From the NCBI GenBank assembly GCA_941918925.1, contig OW799234.1, forward strand, positions 108,559,884 through 108,623,883: a stretch of 64,000 nt of DNA. The letters run 5' to 3'. Positions 10,921 to 22,469 of this stretch are shown piece after piece; within the stretch, counting starts at the first letter, position 1; the number at the start of each line of letters is the position of its first letter. The DNA comes from Phyto melanocephala. Taxonomy: Eukaryota; Arthropoda; Insecta; Diptera; Rhinophoridae. The notes below the pieces were generated by a model. It was not told the origin of the DNA, did not search any database, and saw nothing but the letters and a program-made list of their open reading frames with translations. The position numbers and the translations under genes were made by a program.

Positions 10921-11499
10921 GTATTCCCCTTCAACAAGACTTAAAGTCTTATAAATATAGTACAGGATGAGTATACTGAACAAGGTTAGTTATTTCAATA
11001 GAATTATTAAGAAAATAAGGAAACATTTTTGACGGAGGTAGAAAATTATACATTTTAAAGAGGAGAAAACAAAAATAGAAAATAAAAAAAATTTATAAAA
11101 AATACAATCATTAAAAAATAAAAGCAAAACTTTGTATAATTGAAATACTCATTATCAAATCTGACTAAAATAATTAGAAACTGCTTTTCTAAACTGCTTT
11201 GCATTACTCAAAGACTGTCTAGACGACGTTGGGAAGATCCAAAGACGAGTAAAATAAATTAAAAATTTCTATTCAGACACAAGCGTTTTATATCTAATTT
11301 CAATCAAATTGTTATTTCTTCTTGAGCGGGTAAAAGTTAGGCGCCTACACAAGGATGATGGCTCATAAGTGAAGATAATCTTGTGCATAAGTAATAAATA
11401 TCTGTTTTTCTGTAGATCACAAAAACGTACCCCATAGAGTTAACTTTCATAGGGTGTTATGTGAGATGATCGCCTTAAATAAAATTATCCCTGCAGATA
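10921..11499. other. AT-rich, no recognised feature
   Basis: Nothing coherent seen on either strand. Confidence 0.45.
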
Positions 11500-11830
11500 A
11501 CGCGACTAGTCCATACACGCATGTAAAGTATACTCTGTAATGGCCTAGGCCTAATCCAGACATCACCCAAATGTATGGAGAAAACATGGTCGTTTTAACA
11601 TTACGATGTTCTAGGGCTAGGCCATATAACCCATCGGAGTAGTTTCAAAACTTCTCTTTGCCACTACTCGATGGAGCACCTACACGACTATTATACGCGT
11701 TTTGCCAACAATTTGTGTAATCGTTAAAACGCGAACACAACTACAATCTCTTGTTTAAAAATTATATGGTCCATGACTGCATAACATAGGACTATGTTGT
11801 AAGTAGTCCACTTAGCTAAAATGGACCACG
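11500..11830 (+). repeat. Dispersed repeat copy, inverted relative to 50880-51190
   Basis: Shares blocks with the reverse complement of 50880-51190: AAACATGGTCG, TAGGGCTAGGCCATATAACCC, TACTCGATGGAGCAC and CAACGACTAT-type stretches in the same order. It is moderately GC-rich compared with its flanks. No coding remnant or clear termini were seen, so the class is unassigned. Confidence 0.55.
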
Positions 11831-11869
11831 TAGTCCAATATTATCTATAGGGATAGCGTTAAATGTGGA

Positions 11870-12205
11870 AGTTAATTTTCTTTTACATAAGCAATCACAA
11901 CAAGACCTCGCAGCCATATAGGACAGTTAGGATGAGCTAAGTTTTGACAAGAAATAGACGTATGTGGACAGGGGTTAAATGCTAAGTCTTCTAAAGCGAG
12001 CGTAGCATCGAAAAAATAGCGTTATTTACATGATTAGACCACGTAAGTGATGAATTGAAAATCATTCCAAGGTTAACAGTTTTACTGACAACTACAAGAC
12101 GTTGCTTATTGAAAAACATGTCGGGTATATTGGTATCTTCTAAAGGCATTTAGATTTAGCAGGATTAAGACAGAGGTCATTAGCCTTAAGCATAAACATA
12201 TTTAC
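11870..12205 (-). pseudogene. Non-LTR reverse transcriptase relic (C-terminal RT region)
   Basis: On the minus strand about 12200-12000: NDLCLNPAKSKCL, then NIPDMFFNKQRLVVVSKTV, NLGMIFNSSLTWSNHVNNAI and SMLRSL. This is the typical end of a non-LTR RT domain (N-lxlNxxKTK, vknLGvxld..ltw..Hv). Remnants like LILTVLYGCEV follow to about 11900. A frameshift and stops separate the pieces. The plus-strand relic at 22470-22950 looks like the following section of the same family. Confidence 0.75.
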
Positions 12206-13735
12206 GAAAACGAATTCATACCAGCAACGGTGTGGCGCACACGAATTTTATATAAAAAAATGATGGAAATTTAATTTAAAGTTTTGCTAAACTTTGGGAC
12301 ACCCTATAAAGAAAAGCTATAGAAACCACTAAAAATTAATGACATAAATAACTGCAAAATAAAAAAATTTATGTTATTTATGGTAAAAGATTTTTCTTCA
12401 CACTTATAGGAAAATTTGTTTTTAATGATTTCCTAACAATTTACAAAATATTTTAAACTTTTGCAACAATAAATTGATACACAATTTATTAAGGTTGGTA
12501 AATTGATTGTAGAATAGCAAAGTGGCAAGAAGACCTTAAGGTACGATAAACACGGACAACAAATAGCAACAAAGTTTTGAGTTTAAAAGTTAAATTCAAC
12601 TGTCAAACAAACCTAATTCAAACAATGTGTTAATGATAAAATTATATGTGACATTTGCTAAAAAAAAAGTTGAAAATTGTTTAATCCTAACTTTTCACTC
12701 TTATGGCTGTTTTTAAATGCCTTATAGATTGCTTAAGATTTTGCAAAGTAAATGAGTTTTATTCTTAAAATTAAGGCACCTAAATGTATTTGTAAAGTGT
12801 GCTGTTGCTTTGAAAAAAGATTTGTCATTTTAAAGTACTCATTTATTTTGTTTTTTTTTTTCTTTTTGTTTCTAGATATTTATAGTTAATGCTAAACATA
12901 CAGCTTTAACACATTTAAAAGTAGTATACATTTTTATAATTTGTTTTAGAAAAAAGTAAAGAGATTTGTTAGGTTGCTCGGTTTAAGCTCGTCTATATGC
13001 ATTTTACTGGTGCTTATGCCAGATCATTAGATACCTTTATCAAAATATTTGAAAAAGTTATAAATATTAAAAACTAATCCCATTAACTAAATGAGAATTT
13101 AAAATAAAGCAAAAACACAATTAAAAATTTTTCCTTTTTAAAGTAAATATAATTGGAAGATTAAATGGAACAATTAAATTAAGCACAATAAATTATTTAT
13201 AAAAAGTAAAGACTTTATATTTCGTTTGTAGTCGTATTTTCACTGTATAGAATTGTTCTATTATAAGAATATTTCATAAGCAGGCCCATTTGATGGTTAT
13301 ATCAGGTCATGTTTTGAAAATGTTTAATTCTTTGTAGTCATATTTTATCTCTTTGTGATTTAATGGTATAAAATTTTTATATTAAGACTATATTAGACTA
13401 TTCTGTAATTATTTATTGTCATAATATGATAATTGCAGCTTACATTAATTAAACTTATAAATATAACTTGCCTACCTTATCTGTTTTAACTACAACTAAA
13501 TAACTTGATCATAGTTAAATCCTTCTATATCATGATTAACCCATGAAAGAGAAGAACTAAGATATACCTCCAACGCACAAACAAGGAGACCCATGCGGTC
13601 CATTGCGAGAAACGAATCGATACAGAAAGAAAACGATTTATTATAAATAGGAAAAACTATAAAAAGAAATAATATTCAAGAAATGAAATAAAAAGCTTGT
13701 GAAAAACAGTCTTATCAAGTCCTCATTGTCTTTCT
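12206..13735. other. AT-rich, no recognised feature
   Basis: Long A/T-rich stretch with homopolymer runs (for example T-rich near 12850). No coding or repeat structure recognised. Confidence 0.45.
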
Positions 13736-13739
13736 TCTA

Positions 13740-15640
13740 ACCACCTAACTTCCATGATATACCAAACTATGTTCTCTAGTTTGCACTCCGAGACATTATT
13801 TAAAACATGGTGAAATCGCTTACCTAACCACATAACTCTAGCGCTATGTGGTCTCGGGCAGTGACAGACAACATGTTCGCATCCTCACACATCCTCAGAA
13901 ATCAGAAGTGTCAGGAGTGTCGGGACCCTATCTATTGATCCTAGCCTTTACTAGACAATGTCTCGTTATAACCACAATAGTGTCCCTCAGACATACCCTG
14001 TTTAGTTGCTGAAGTACCCCAGAGTGCGCCGAGTTTACTTTTGCTCATAAAGCCTGTGACATTCTGTAATTTCTTTTATTTCTCCGTGCCATATCAGTAC
14101 TGTCTTACATAATCGCTCTCTTTCGCCCAAAATAGTAACCTTGCTCTCTTCCTCTCTACCCTCTTTATAAGTCGTCTCTAGTGCTGATCCACCACGAACA
14201 AGTTTATCCGCAATTTTGTTGTCCACGACTCCACAGTGCCGTAATACTAACGTTTAAGAATTCCATCTCAAATTTAAGAATCCACGATCTCCTCTACATT
14301 CCCTAACCAGCATAGATTTTACATAATTTTATTTTAAAACCTTGAGAGCCGTCAGACAACACACTCCGCAACATATTCCATTACGAGATCTTTTGCCCTA
14401 AATATGCGTAGTATTTTTTCTTAAAATACAATACAATCAAATAAAAGTAAAAATTCAATGAATATATACCTGCAAAACTTTTGCCATGTCGTCTAAATAT
14501 AAGAATATAAATATAAAGTATAAGCCGGACTAAAAAAAGATAAACAAGTAAAAGTGCTATATTCGGCCGTGCCGAATCTTATATTTATACCCTTCACAAC
14601 GTGTAGTCATGCAATACCAATTGTTTGTACCACCATTCATCTCATATGAAATACGTACATACATATACAAAACATCCCAACAAAACAATAAAAAAAATTA
14701 ACAAAAAAAAATATAAAAAAACAATATATAAAATAAGAAAATAAAATAAAAAAAATTGTTTTGCCTCAGCTGGGATTCAATGCCACGTTTACTCTTACCA
14801 GTATATATGTATCTTGTTGTTGTAATTGTGAAAAAACGAGGTAGTCGTGGTTTTTTGCTCATATCTCAGAAAGTTATGGGACGATTGTGCTGAATTTCAA
14901 TAGCGATTCATTCCCTGATATTTCCAAAAGATTGATACCATGCACAGATCTGAGGAACATATAGTTGCTTCTAAAGGTTGATTTCAACCATCACACGGAC
15001 AGACAGTCACTCCTCTATTAATAAGCTTTCAGAAAATATATACTTTATGGTGCCGAAAATGAAAACTGTAGAAATTACAAACGGAATGACAAAGCTATAT
15101 ATACCCTAGTGCACCACAGGTGAAGGGTATAAAAAGATAATATTAATATAGAAATTCAAGATCATCTAACAATTCTATTAATTTAAAAAATTGCTCCATA
15201 TAAATTTAAAGTTGGAGGAGCAGCTATATTAGCTGATCTTAATAAAAATCATCATAAAGTTATTGAAGGTATACAAGTCTGCAAGACTTTGTAACGTTCT
15301 TACCCTGTGCCTATATCCACCCTTTATCCATTCGTGAAATCTGAATACTTGTTATAAATTCTGTCGGATTCTATTTAGCACTCTCTTTAAGGGATTAGAA
15401 TTGTCCTATTAAAACTGATTTCATATTTTGCTGACATTGAATATTCCTAAAGATCACTGTCTAATAAGATCTTGATGGGGTCGAATATATGTATTATAAC
15501 CAGCCCCTTCTCACCTTGCCCATTTAAGCTCCTTGTCGATACAGTGTTACGAATTATGTCCAGCACCTCCTCAGGTGTACTTCTCATGGCAGCAGTTAAC
15601 ACCAAGTGCAGAACACTACTGGAGTTTTGTAAGAAGTTTC
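13740..15640 (-). pseudogene. Non-LTR retrotransposon relic (RT end, RNase H, tail) split by a DINE-1-like element
   Basis: Minus-strand pieces in family order: LHLVLTAAMRSTPEEVLDI (about 15600-15545, end of the RT region), an RNase H start remnant near 15330, then after the insertion VVDNKIADKLVRGGSALE (14235-14175), the RNase H motif with the last Asp (IAD). Next comes a degenerate Cys tail HVVCHCPRPHS near 13860. The 14543-15133 DINE-1-like element sits between the two halves. Numerous stops; dead. Confidence 0.7.
14543..15133 (-). mobile_element. DINE-1-like element, complete short copy
   Basis: Minus strand: 5' end TATACCCTTCACCTGTGG near 15130, then CCGTTTGTAATTTCTAC, ATAAAGTATATATTTTC, AAGTTATGG-box and CAGCTGAGGC; the middle is A/T-only. 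The 3' end has TTCGGCACGGCCGAA and TATAGCACTTTTACTTGTTT at 14543-14580. Both family ends are present. It interrupts a non-LTR relic. Confidence 0.85.
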
Positions 15641-15835
15641 ATATAACATAAACTTTTATTTTTCATTTGTCATAGCATTTACGAATTAATCTAAGATTAT
15701 TTTCCATTCTTCTAAAAATCGTTGTTAAACAAATATAATTCGATAATCAAGTGGTTTTTGATTCGAATATAAAGTTAAATTTTCTGTCGATAAAATAAAG
15801 AAACAAATATTTTGTCATTTAGATAACAATAACAA

Positions 15836-16512
15836 CACCCCTTTCTCATTAGGCAAGTCACTTGCGCAAGTGTTGTGTTTATAGACAAAAGGGGTAAGGT
15901 CGCGTTAAGAGGAAGAAACTTGCTCATTTTTGAGTACACACTTGCCTGTACTCGGCAAATACGAGCAAGTTTTTGTTGAGAAACCAAAAACAAAAAAGAA
16001 AAAAAAAACAAACAAGAGTGCTATATTCAGCCGTGCCGAATCTTATATACCCTTCACAACGTGTAGTCATGCAACAACAATTGTTTATATCACCATTTAT
16101 CTCATATGAAATACGTACATACATATAAAAAACATACATACATATATAAAAACATCCCATTGTAATATTATAAATTTACGTATGTATGTTAAAAAAATAA
16201 ATTAAAAGAAAAATTAAAAATAAAACAATAAAAATTTGAATAATATATAAAATAAAAAAAAATTTTTGGCTCACTCTAACCAGTATACCAAGTTTGTATG
16301 TATGTGTAGATAATTGATAATTGTAGATATTTCAAACGGAATGACAAATCTATATATACCCTTTTTCACTGTGTGAAGAGTATAATAAGTAAAAGAGAAC
16401 GAAACTTGGGCAAGTCAATTGCTGAGTCTGAACATGAAAGCAAATTCAAATAAAAATAAAAAAAAATAAAAAACTAACTTGAGCAAGTGACTTGCCTAGT
16501 GCGAAAGGGGTG
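15836..16512. mobile_element. Harbinger-type MITE, copy 1, interrupted by a DINE-1-like element
   Basis: Inverted ends CACCCCTTTC.CAYTAGGC plus AAGTCACTTGCKCAAGT (15836 onward, and reverse complement to 16512) with 3-bp CAA on both sides (15833-15835, 16513-16515). The ends and the internal GAACATGAAAGCAAATTC are shared with the copy at 62741-63129, which has TTA duplications. A 3-bp duplication (usually TWA) with G/C-rich ends suggests PIF/Harbinger (inference). A DINE-1-like element has inserted at 16011-16387; without it the MITE is about 300 bp. No coding capacity. Confidence 0.75.
16011..16387 (-). mobile_element. DINE-1-like element, internally shortened
   Basis: 3' end at the left (AACAAGAGTGCTATATTCAGCCGTGCCGAA), 5' end at the right (CACTGTGTGAAGAGTATAA). 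The conserved block between them containing the TCCGTCTGTC motif is deleted, so it is about 200 bp shorter than its relatives. Nested in the Harbinger-type MITE. Confidence 0.8.
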
Positions 16513-16515
16513 CAA

Positions 16516-17510
16516 CGGTCTTTAAGATATGTTACGATACGTTTATCGTCAAAATAAGTTAGTAAACCGCATTACTGTCAAGACAATATGATCCCACACC
16601 GGGTCATGTGTTATTGTTAAATTTTCAATATTTTTATATTTAGCTTTTTTAATTTATAATACATTATTGATTCAATTCTAATTCTGGCTATTAAGTTCAT
16701 TTCATTTTTACTGTTACTGTATAAACCAGTAACTCGTTTCTTTCATTATCAACGAATTTATTAAAAATAAAATCTTTAAAAAACAAATCCTACCGTCAAA
16801 AATTAAATGCCTTAAACTCTTCACAAATATGTAAATCCTGAGCATAAATAATATTATTAAACAAATTGAGAATATGATATGAGAATAATAAAATAAAATG
16901 TCTTAAAGTATTTACATACACATACATATGTATTAACTTAGCTTAGTAAATTTACTTCTAAATAGATGAGCGCAGCTTAATATCTATATTAAATTTAATA
17001 ACGGCAAATCCAGCAATTTGTTTTTAAAATTTCGTAACATTAACTTGATTTTGTTTCTCTTGCAACATGTGCGAAATAAAAATATAATCTTGAAAATATA
17101 TGTATTTATACCCATACATATGTAAGTGTCAAATACTTTAAAACATACATATAAACATACATATGAGTGTAGTTACAGAAGAAATATGCGAACTTTGTCC
17201 TTCGGATTTTATTTGTATCTATGAAATTCTATTTTTAAAAGCATATGAATGTACATGTCTGATTGTATATAATGAAGAAAAATTTCCCACATTTGCATCA
17301 AAATGGTAGTAACTCAAAATTCATATATTTTGAACTGAGTAAAAATAAAATTCTATTGACCCAAATCTGAAGAAGCTATTTGCTTTTAATCAACATTTTT
17401 ATGCTTTTTATATTTTTTATTTAAATAGAAATTGAAGCACTACCAAAAATAAATATAATTTTCTTAGTTTAAAGTAGTCTTTAGTCTAGCATCAGGTAAT
17501 TTTAATAGCA
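16516..17510. other. AT-rich, no recognised feature
   Basis: No coherent element; several ATACATATG-type short repeats only. Confidence 0.45.
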
Positions 17511-17512
17511 TC

Positions 17513-18651
17513 CCAGCAAAATAATTTTACAAAATCTGAGTTGAAAGTACTAGAAAGCAGTTGTTCACTACTTACAATTTTGCATCTTAATCCATTATTT
17601 TAACACCGCGATGTAATTGGAGGCAAGTACTTACCGCGCTCACTTACAAATAGGGACTCGTGTAAAATAAGTACTTACTTCAATAGCAATAAATAAGTAC
17701 TTGATTTTAATAACCTTATAAGCCCATATTGGGCATACAGAAGTCGTTCGATTCTTTCAAAAACGAAAATTTAGAAATATGTAAAAAAAATGTTATCAGT
17801 TTGCTTGCCAAACCATTATTGCTTATACTATAAGTATCTTAAACTAAATGAGAATTATTAAAAGTTATGTATTTGAATGACTTTTAACAAATTTCGTAAT
17901 AAAAATTGGTATTGTGTTTGTGTATCTAAGCAAATGTCTGAAAATACATTTTTATACCCTTCACACAGTGAAAAAGGGTATATATAAATAGGTTTGTCAT
18001 TCCGTGTGAAATTTCTACAATTTTCATTTCCGACCCCATAAAGTATATATTTTCTAAAAGCGAGAAAACGTGGCATCGAATCCCAGCTGAGCCAAACAAA
18101 TTTGTTTTTTTTTTTTTTATATATCTTTTTTATTTTTTTTTTATTTTTTTTATTTTATTTAATATATTATTTATATTTTTATTATTTTTTTTTTTAATTT
18201 TTTTTATTTAGTTTTTTATTTTCTTTTTATTTTATTTTTTTTTTGTTTTATATTTATTATATATATTTTAATTATTTTTTTAAATTTTTTTTTTTTAAGT
18301 TTTTTAAAATTTTTTTTTTATTTTTTTTTTATTTTTTTTATTTAACATACATACGTAAATTTAAAATTTTAAAATGGGATGTTTTTATATATGTATGTTT
18401 TTTATATGTATGTACGTATTTCATATGGGGAATGGTGATACAAACTACTGTTATTGCATGACTACACGTTGTGAAGGGTATATAAGATTCGGCACGGCCA
18501 AATATAGCGCTCTTACTTGTTTTGTTTTGTATCATATTGTAAATCAAGTCATTACTAAAACACTTCTTAGTAAGACAGACGATATGTAATAGTCATTGAA
18601 AAGTATGTGGTTTAGTAAGAGCAAGTCATCACCTAGTTTTTGCTGGGATAT
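17513..18651. repeat. Region bounded by CCCAGCAAAA / TTTTTGCTGGG inverted ends
   Basis: CCCAGCAAAA at 17513 and TTTTTGCTGGG at about 18640-18650 form a short inverted pair. The left part has GAGTTGAAAG and ACACCGCGATGTAATTGGAGG blocks loosely like the dispersed repeat at 6425/7145. A DINE-1-like copy fills most of the interior. No clear target duplication. Could be one interrupted element or chance pairing of separate fragments. Confidence 0.35.
17951..18521 (+). mobile_element. DINE-1-like element, complete, with long T-rich core
   Basis: Starts TTTATACCCTTCACACAGTG, which folds on AAAAAGGGTATA. Then come TTGTCATTCCGTGTGAAAT, CCCATAAAGTATATATTTTC and TCCCAGCTGAGCC. About 250 bp of almost pure T with A interruptions (18100-18345) follow, then CATACATACGTAAATT, TGCATGACTACACGTTGTG and the 3' hairpin TTCGGCACGGCCAAA with TATAGCGCTCTTACTTGTT. 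The TCCGTC-containing block present in the 61693 copy is missing here. Confidence 0.85.
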
Positions 18652-19300
18652 AGCCCAACAAATTTCTGCTTATCTGTTTTCAAGGAAAAATTGTTGAGAC
18701 AATGATTTGCTTAATATTTTTCTATTGTATTAATTGAAAGGCAATAATATTTGTAAAACTCGACTTTAATGGCATAATTAGATACAAGCAGTTTGTCCCT
18801 ATTGTCACTAAATGTGTATGAAAGTAAATGAACTTAATAGATTTTTATATATTTTTGTATGTCCCCTATAATTCCTATAAAATGTCTGTGGGCTAAATAT
18901 GGATTCGGATCCTGCGATATATTAAACAGCTTCAAATAAAGTCTAAACTGAAAAGATTATTCAATCTAGTGTTTTGTGTGTTCACTTCAATGCTGTGTGT
19001 TCAAATGTGTATCTCGATGGTCACAGTTGGAAAGTTCCTAACTCGTATTTTTTTACGAAATTGAGTTTTTCAGTTATTCCAATACATTTCACAAAAATAC
19101 AGCTCGACACAAAAATTTAATGCAAAAGTAAAAATAACAGTTTAACAAGTATTTTACGTCAGAAATTACATTTCGATAATGCAGTTTCTATTATGTTTTG
19201 GCAGTTACGGCTTTTCTACTTGTGACCAAAGATAAATATAAGGGTTTAGGATTCTTTTATTTTATTTGATTTTTACTTAAGTAACTTTTATCACACACAA
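18652..19300. other. AT-rich, no recognised feature
   Basis: No coding or repeat structure recognised. Confidence 0.45.
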
Positions 19301-19793
19301 GTGATGTCCCAGCAAAAAATTATTACTTTGCCCTAAACCAATTTCTAAAGGAATGCCATTAGTTTACAAACCTCAATTACTCCGATAAAAGAAACATATA
19401 CCATAAGAACTAAATTACTTGGGACACGACCAGCTATTGGTGCAAAACCATTAACCTAATGAAAAGTAATCTCTTTTCCTGGTCTTCTGACGTAAACGAA
19501 ATAAGTCGAAAGGACTTTATAAAATTCTTAAGGCTAAGACGAGGACATATAAATTTAACACATGTGTTACATTATAAAAAGTGAAAGTCCCCCAGTATGT
19601 AATTGTGACAACAAATACTTACTAAGCATCCCTCACCTAATATCAGGGTGCACCAAATTTAATATCCATAGGAGAAAAGTATTTGCAGAAGCGAACCCCG
19701 TTTACTCCCTCACCATTTCTACATCCTTTTCCATCAAAAGAACAATCCAATATCTAAAAAACACTAACCTCTATAATTACATTTGGTCATTAG

Positions 19794-21162
19794 CAAGAAT
19801 GATCAAATAAAGATTACGCCATCACGCAGCCATAAAAAAACATTTCTGCGCATGTAGGAATTCTGACGTCACTCAAGCTGTGTTCTGATTGGCTAATAAA
19901 ATTCAGCTGTATAACTAATAATGTTTGTGTAAAAACATGACAGTGGGACAAATTGTTATTTTTCTAACTAAATGTTTTGAAAGCAAATAAATTCTTTATA
20001 TATATACATATATACTTTCATTATTTTTATTACAATATTTCACTATTATATTAGGTGTAGAATTTATTTCATTTTGTTTCTTTTTCGCTTATAAGTATTT
20101 TCAGCGATTTCGACATTTAGTTTCCTAATTCTAAAATACATTCGACACCTAAAAAAAAGTTTTTTCACGTATTCACTGGCTTCAATTTCTTTGGCTTCCA
20201 ACAAATGCTTTTGTAAATATCCGCTTGAAAGTAATAATTTGTTACCATTTAATTTGAAAAATATGGTGTAAGTTTGGAAGCGATCTTCTCAGTCGGCCTT
20301 GGAGCATTTTCCGCAACCAATTTTTCTTCAAAACTATTTGGAATATCATTTTGCTTTTCAGTTTCACGTAGTCCTTCATATACATTTTAGTTTGAGTTTC
20401 ATTAGCAGTTTTCGTTTCACATTCAATACCACTAGTGTCTAAAGACGGAACTGCATGGGATTTTAAAATTTTTGCACGCCGTTTGCTAAATTCTATTCAT
20501 AATGCCTTAGTAATGTACTGCAAGAATTAATTTTGTTTTAACTTACCCATTTCAAATATCAAGATTCTTTCAAAATCTTCTTGCTTGAAATGTAAAGCAC
20601 ACATTTTTTCTTTATCCACATTTACAGGCTTCACTCGTTTGCAAAATATTACCCATAACTTCCTTTGAGATTCATTTTTTGGAAAATTGTAAAATGATAC
20701 AGCTTTTTGAAAATACAAACGTTTTATTAAAAATGCGCAATTTATTAGATTTTATTATAATTTCTCACTTGTTTTTTTGCTGTTACTTTGCTTGGATTTG
20801 CCCACTGCACATTTCATATTTGCTCTCTTTCTTATCTTTTTACTTTATTTTGTTTTCTGTTTTGCAGCTTTTAAATAACCAATTTTAAACACTTATTTTA
20901 TAATTTTAATATTATTTATATGTATTTATTATAAAATATGACACGAAATTCGTTGTTTATTAAACACCGATGTAATACTTTTTTTTAGAACTCTCTGAGT
21001 AAATTAATTTCAGGGCTGCCAACTATCTCAAAACACATAAATTTTTTGTAAGAAATTATAAATTTTACATATGATACAGACTTGCTAACCTTTGCGAGGG
21101 GATTACTACGTCATCTAACGGTAAATCATGCGCAAGGCGTAATCTTTATTTAATCATTCTTG
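19794..21162 (-). mobile_element. P-element-like transposon (1369 bp) with 27-bp TIRs and 8-bp target duplication
   Basis: Terminal inverted repeats start CAAGAATGATYAAATAAAG and continue ATTACGCC: 27 bp with one mismatch (19794-19820 against 21136-21162). They are flanked by the exact 8-bp repeat GTCATTAG (19786-19793, 21163-21170). Subterminal inverted matches GCGCATG (19848/21127) and TGACGTCA/ATGACGTA (19863/21107) recall the internal repeats of P elements. The element carries a minus-strand THAP-domain gene remnant. P elements use 8-bp duplications, start CA.GA.GA..AAATAA-like, and encode a THAP DNA-binding domain (established). It is too short for a full transposase of about 750 residues, so it is an internally deleted derivative. 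Alternative: a different THAP-bearing superfamily. Confidence 0.85.
20064..20817 (-). pseudogene. THAP-domain transposase remnant (P/THAP9-like), three-exon model, catalytic core missing
   Basis: Proposed exon 1 is 20817-20769, starting MKCAVGKSK (first THAP Cys; the second Cys appears replaced). Intron 1 is 20768-20703 (GTGAG...AAAAG, with stops inside). Exon 2 is 20702-20547: VSFYNFPKNESQRKLW, CKRVKPVN and MCALHFKQEDFER, showing the THAP FP, W and C..HF residues. Intron 2 is 20546-20493 (GTAAGT...AATAG, 54 bp). Exon 3 from 20492 reads EFSKRRAKILKSHAVPSLD, carrying the AVPS box that closes THAP domains. A frameshift near 20375 leads to EGLRETEKQNDIPNSFEEK, and the last part (to the stop at 20064) has LFFRCRMYFRIRKLN. 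No RNase H-like catalytic block is present. I infer a DNA-binding remnant only, possibly able to bind the ends if expressed. The exon borders are my inference. Confidence 0.7.
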
Positions 21163-21290
21163 GTCATTAGTATGTTTTATAATCTAATATTACTTAGCCT
21201 AAGGCCACGTAGCTATAGCTATATATACCTAAATTTAGTTTCATACATATTATAAATCTTTAAATAAAGAAATACAAACCTGCATACACA

Positions 21291-22465
21291 TGGCTTGATA
21301 TTTCTTTAAGCGCTTTTGAGCTTTTAGTTTAGCGCTGTGAATATATACTGAATTGTGGTGACTGTGGCGTCATTAAAGTTAGTTATAAAATTTTAATTTC
21401 AGGAATTATAATTTCTTAGTCTTAAATACTTATTTATATTCCGAAATAAAATTCTGTAGATACAACCGAAAATTCTTCTATCATAACTAAACCATGCGAT
21501 TCGCAATAATTTAGTACTCACAACCGATGCGGTATTTTTCTTTGTTCTTCGCTAAATCGATAAATATTAACACACTGCGATACAGTAGCACTTTTCAGTT
21601 CAATAGTAAAAAATTGTGTAATAACTAATAACAATTTTTATCTATCTGAGTTCTTAAAAACTCAATCATTTCTTCTAGTTAATAAAATATATTTATATTG
21701 TCGCTGCTGTAACGTAATCGTTTTGTTGAAAATTTTAAACAATTTTTTTGTTGCTCTATTTGAAACTTTTGTTGGTTGTACATCAATCACTAAACCGTTT
21801 AAGGATATATTGATTGGTTTTTAAAATAGGTTTAATACTGTAAAGTAACAAAATAAAATGTTTTTTATTTTGCTCTCCTAAAAACTCGGTAACAAACACA
21901 CAACTGAATTTGTTAGATCAATGACGATATGTAAGTACAAGCAGCATACGAAGTATTTTTTGCTGGGTTGTATGTATGTTTCTATGTACTTATATAATTG
22001 TTTAAAAGAAAATACCATATGTAGCAAAATTTAACTTTAATACCCTTGTGCAAAAAAACTAACTTATTTTCTTTAATTTTGTAGCAAAAAAAAATTGCGC
22101 ATGTATGAGTAATAATAGGAAGGAAAACAGTAAAAAGAAAATCCTAAAATGACACTTAGAACCAATTCCTCTAAGACATGTTAAAGATGGTAAAAATAAA
22201 AAATTCATTTTCGTATAGCGTCACCTAAAATGTGAACAGTTAAACACTTTTTAAAGAATAGCTGTTCTTTTTTATATGAAAACAAACCACATCTAGTGTG
22301 TGTCACACCAGGCAGAAAGTTTGCCATACACCTTCGACTATAAAGTATTTATTATTGACAACCTTCTAAATTTTTCTCCACACATTGATTTTTTATCGTC
22401 ACAAGTTGCCTTCCTTCTAAAAAGACTTTATTCTTTAAATATTTATCTTCCAAATTAAGTAAGAA
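21291..22465. other. No recognised gene; TTTTTTGCTGGG at 21957
   Basis: AT-rich. TATTTTTTGCTGGG near 21955-21967 is inverted to CCCAGCAAAAAATTATTAC at 19305, which would bound a 2.7 kb block including the non-LTR and P-like elements. The ends match over about 13 bp plus scattered bases. No target duplication seen. Confidence 0.35.
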
Positions 22466-22469
22466 GACA

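Larger units (their letters stand above)
19390..21290 (+). pseudogene. Non-LTR retrotransposon 3' end (RNase H tail), split by a P-like transposon
   Basis: Plus strand 19490-19780: SRKDFIKFLRLRRGHINLTH, PPVCNCDNKYLLS-IPHLISGC, then IQYLKNTNLYNYI. This matches the post-RNase H segment of jockey-type fly elements (RLRxGHTxLTH, PPxCxCG, HxLxxC). The frame ends in the P-like element's left end. After that element the 3' UTR resumes (TTACTTAGCCTAAGGCCACG, 21189-21208) and runs to an AATAAAGAAA-rich tail near 21265. Only the C-terminus is present, as expected for 5' truncation. Confidence 0.7.

Noticed and set aside
18243..18461. Phe/Tyr-rich ORF
   Set aside because: Product of the T-rich core of a DINE-1-like element.
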